Of a stretch of DNA of 64,000 bases, positions 62,257-64,000 are shown one piece after another. How positions within the stretch are numbered: position 1 is the first letter of the stretch; the number at the start of each line of letters is the position of its first letter. The DNA lies in assembly GCF_015291705.1 (NCBI RefSeq), contig NZ_CP030050.1, forward strand, positions 3,038,001 through 3,102,000, read 5' to 3'. This DNA comes from Bradyrhizobium arachidis (GTDB taxonomy: Bacteria > Pseudomonadota > Alphaproteobacteria > Rhizobiales > Xanthobacteraceae). Position numbers and translations under genes: made by a program. A model generated the notes under the pieces. That model saw only the letters and a program-made list of their open reading frames with translations, was not told where the DNA came from and did no database searches.

Positions 62257-62625
62257 CTACGTCCGCTCGAACGTGTCGACATTGGTTGTCACGGCGCGCC
62301 ACCAGTTCAGCGGCTTGAGCTTGGCGGGCTCGCCTTCGCTGGCGGCGCCCAGCGCCTGGTCGGCGACCACGAACCAGGCGGTCTCCATCTTCCCGCGACG
62401 CAACAAGCCCGCGTAGGTCACGACGCGGTCGCCTGCCGCCGACGAGCCGACGGCGGCAAAGCCGATGCAATTGCCGCGATGAAATCCGGTGACCTGCACC
62501 GTCTGCCCATAGAACCCGCTGTCTTCCAGCGCGGTCTCGAACGTGCCCTCGATGCGTCCCTCCGCATCACTGATGATGCGCAGGATGGAGCCGAACTGGT
62601 TTCGCCAACTGCCGACCCATGACAT
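62257..62625 (-). CDS. Avidin/streptavidin-family protein without signal peptide
   Basis: A 122-residue avidin-fold protein. Blocks SWRNQFGSILRI, GTFETALEDSGFYG, VVTYAGLL, ETAWFVV and NWWRAVTTNVDTFE align with the streptavidin strands. Biotin-site equivalents kept are Asn9 (N23), Ser13 (S27), Thr31 (S45), Trp84 (W108), Trp109 (W120) and Asp117 (D128); Phe29 and Tyr71 replace Y43 and W92. It lacks the usual secretion signal. It lies 16 bp downstream of the CYTH-CHAD gene on the same strand. It may bind biotin, or a related ligand. Confidence 0.82.
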   Translation of the reverse strand: MSWVGSWRNQFGSILRIISDAEGRIEGTFETALEDSGFYGQTVQVTGFHRGNCIGFAAVGSSAAGDRVVTYAGLLRRGKMETAWFVVADQALGAASEGEPAKLKPLNWWRAVTTNVDTFERT

Positions 62626-62641
62626 GCCGGTTCTCCCCCGT

Positions 62642-64000
62642 TCACTTGCCCGGCGCGACGCGCAGCCGGTGCAGTCGATGCAGTTCTTTTGCGGCGTCCT
62701 TCATCAAACCGTTCGCCGCCTCGCGCTCGCGGCCGACGATGAATCCCGATGCGAACGCCTGGGCGCGGCGGTTCGCCGGCGGCGCCGCCAGCGCCGCCTC
62801 GGTCGCCAGCTCGCGATGCGCCATGAAGTCGTTGAGCGATCCCAGCGCGGATTGAATCTGCTTCAGGCTGCCGGAGAGGCTGGTGAGCTGCTTGCGGTCG
62901 CGATCGCTGTAGAGACTCCCAAAGAAGTCGACGGCGTAGCGGATCTTCTTGACCTTGATCCGCAGCTTGTGGCGCTGCGTCGGGTCGAGATCGTCCAGAT
63001 GCTTGCCTTGCTTGCGTACCTTCTTGATCCGCCGGTCGAGCAATGCCGCGGCATAGGTGGCAATCGACCGGTCGTCGCCGGCGCGGGACTGCCCGGTCTC
63101 GATCCACTCGATCACGCCGATCAGCAGGCGGCGGTAGCGGGCCGACCCGACCGCCTCGCGGGCGCGTGCGAAGGCTTCGCTTCGTTCCGCGGAAAACTTC
63201 TTGGCGATCGCGCGAGCGCCGCGCTTCGGCACGCCCTGATCGGCGATCGGCTGAATGCTTTCCTTGAGGAATACGTCGATCTCGCGCGCCGACGCCAGCT
63301 CGCCCGTGAGCCATTTGAGCTCGGCCTTGATCCGCTCAGTGCCGGCGCGCGGCAGGATGTCGGAGAACAGCGAGATCGCGGCCCGCAAGCGCCGCAGGCC
63401 GACGCGCATCTGGTGGACACCTTCCGAATCCATGTCCCGCACCGGATCGGCATTCGCCGTGATCTGGCGCAGCGTCGAATGCGCGATCACGCCGAAGGCA
63501 TTGCGCGGCGAGAGCTCGCCTTTCAGCGCGATCGGTTCGGCGTGCTGCGCGCCTGCGCCGTGTCCCGTGACGAGTTGAAAGCCTCGCTCGGCTTTCGATC
63601 GCAGATCGAGCTCGGCGCCCGTCTTGCGTTCGAGATTGCGCGCCAGTCGGAACAGATCGGCGACCTGTCCGGACTTCAATTCCAGCTCGAGCTCGGCAAC
63701 CGGCCGCGAGTGCCGCCCGGCAGCGACGTGGCCGCGGTCGACGGCGAGCTCGATCTGGCTCTTTCGCACCCGCCTTGCCTCGGTCGTACGATGAACCTCG
63801 GTCTGAAACACCGGCCGCAGCTTGCGCGGAAGTTTCTTGGACGCGAGGTCGTCGAGAGGCGTGTTCTTGATCTTCTTGAAGTCGGGCTTTGCGCCTGCGA
63901 CCTCATGTTCCCATTCGCCGCGGGTCACGGTTCCGGAGCCGCCCGCCTTCACGGTCTGCACGTAGCGATCGCCAACCTTGCGGACGCGGAGCGTGAGACC
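62642..64000 (-). CDS. CYTH-CHAD domain protein (5' end outside window)
   Basis: The frame is open at the right edge: codons before the GTG at 63961 continue the CYTH motif LRVRKVGDRYVQTVK, so the start is beyond 64000. The N-terminal CYTH part shows VTRGEWEHEVAG and the Glu/Lys-rich YxELELK-type ELELELKSGQ. The C-terminal CHAD domain has VHQMRVGLRRLRAAISLFSD, RHKLRIKVKKIRYAVDFFGS and many His/Lys/Arg. CYTH hydrolyses triphosphates and CHAD binds polyphosphate. It is an operon mate of the avidin-like gene. Confidence 0.9.
   Translation of the reverse strand, partial: GLTLRVRKVGDRYVQTVKAGGSGTVTRGEWEHEVAGAKPDFKKIKNTPLDDLASKKLPRKLRPVFQTEVHRTTEARRVRKSQIELAVDRGHVAAGRHSRPVAELELELKSGQVADLFRLARNLERKTGAELDLRSKAERGFQLVTGHGAGAQHAEPIALKGELSPRNAFGVIAHSTLRQITANADPVRDMDSEGVHQMRVGLRRLRAAISLFSDILPRAGTERIKAELKWLTGELASAREIDVFLKESIQPIADQGVPKRGARAIAKKFSAERSEAFARAREAVGSARYRRLLIGVIEWIETGQSRAGDDRSIATYAAALLDRRIKKVRKQGKHLDDLDPTQRHKLRIKVKKIRYAVDFFGSLYSDRDRKQLTSLSGSLKQIQSALGSLNDFMAHRELATEAALAAPPANRRAQAFASGFIVGREREAANGLMKDAAKELHRLHRLRVAPGK

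Noticed and set aside
58851..62282. 1143-codon minus-strand open frame opposite the RND pump
   Set aside because: It is the antisense of the pump gene; its His/Arg/Gln/Asp-rich composition and lack of domains mark it as a high-GC shadow frame.

Overview
The window is GC-rich alphaproteobacterial DNA, most like Bradyrhizobium or a close relative. The evidence is the dense GC-rich coding, many tandem ABC and luciferase-like monooxygenase (LLM) paralogs, an avidin-fold protein, and three long palindromic intergenic repeats of a type I associate with Bradyrhizobium chromosomes (46082-46105, 52731-52815, 53940-54024). I found no rRNA or tRNA gene, CRISPR array or intact insertion sequence. The organism is inferred from style, not from a marker gene.

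Region 1 (1-17754) is an organosulfur acquisition and processing island. It holds three LLM-family FMN monooxygenases, an SsuA-like binding protein, an O-acetylhomoserine sulfhydrylase (MetY) that fixes sulfide, and two MetQ/NlpA-type binding proteins without their own permease or ATPase. It also holds a complete SsuABC-type importer (10740-13378) and two paralogous two-gene modules (8393-10338 and 13851-15826). Each module pairs a succinate dehydrogenase/APS-reductase-type flavoprotein with a small 2x[4Fe-4S] ferredoxin. The first is followed by a DUF3088 CPHC protein, the second by a D-2-hydroxyacid dehydrogenase and a class II aldolase. The modules are the best candidate for an undescribed system: a redox step built into sulfonate, sulfone or sulfur-ester use.

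Region 2 (17747-32723) has a YdhS-like flavoprotein, a LysR regulator divergent from a BASS-type transporter and a DUF2891 gene, and a full peptide-type ABC importer (22223-27469). It also has a second SsuABC-type importer with an OsmC protein and a fourth LLM monooxygenase (27931-32482), so the organosulfur theme returns. A small XRE-type regulator ends it.

Region 3 (32724-35448) is a decayed mobilizable element: a MobA/MobL relaxase, a divergent small mobilization-like gene, and between them a candidate oriT. Region 4 (35449-38724) is an IclR-regulated catabolic set (EamA exporter, 2-keto-4-pentenoate hydratase-like enzyme, PNPOx-like protein) with two near-identical palindromic operators. 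Region 5 (38761-43137) is an efflux operon with two HlyD adaptors around a fused double ABC-2 permease and no ATPase.

Region 6 (43246-57476) is mixed metabolism: a VOC protein, a CaiB-type CoA transferase, an SDR, a cytosolic sialidase-like protein coupled to a sodium:solute symporter, a caspase-like protein, a DUF72 relic, two M20 peptidases, an enolase-superfamily enzyme and an MFS carrier. Region 7 (57812-64000) has an RND adaptor and pump, an avidin-fold protein and, running off the edge, a CYTH-CHAD protein.
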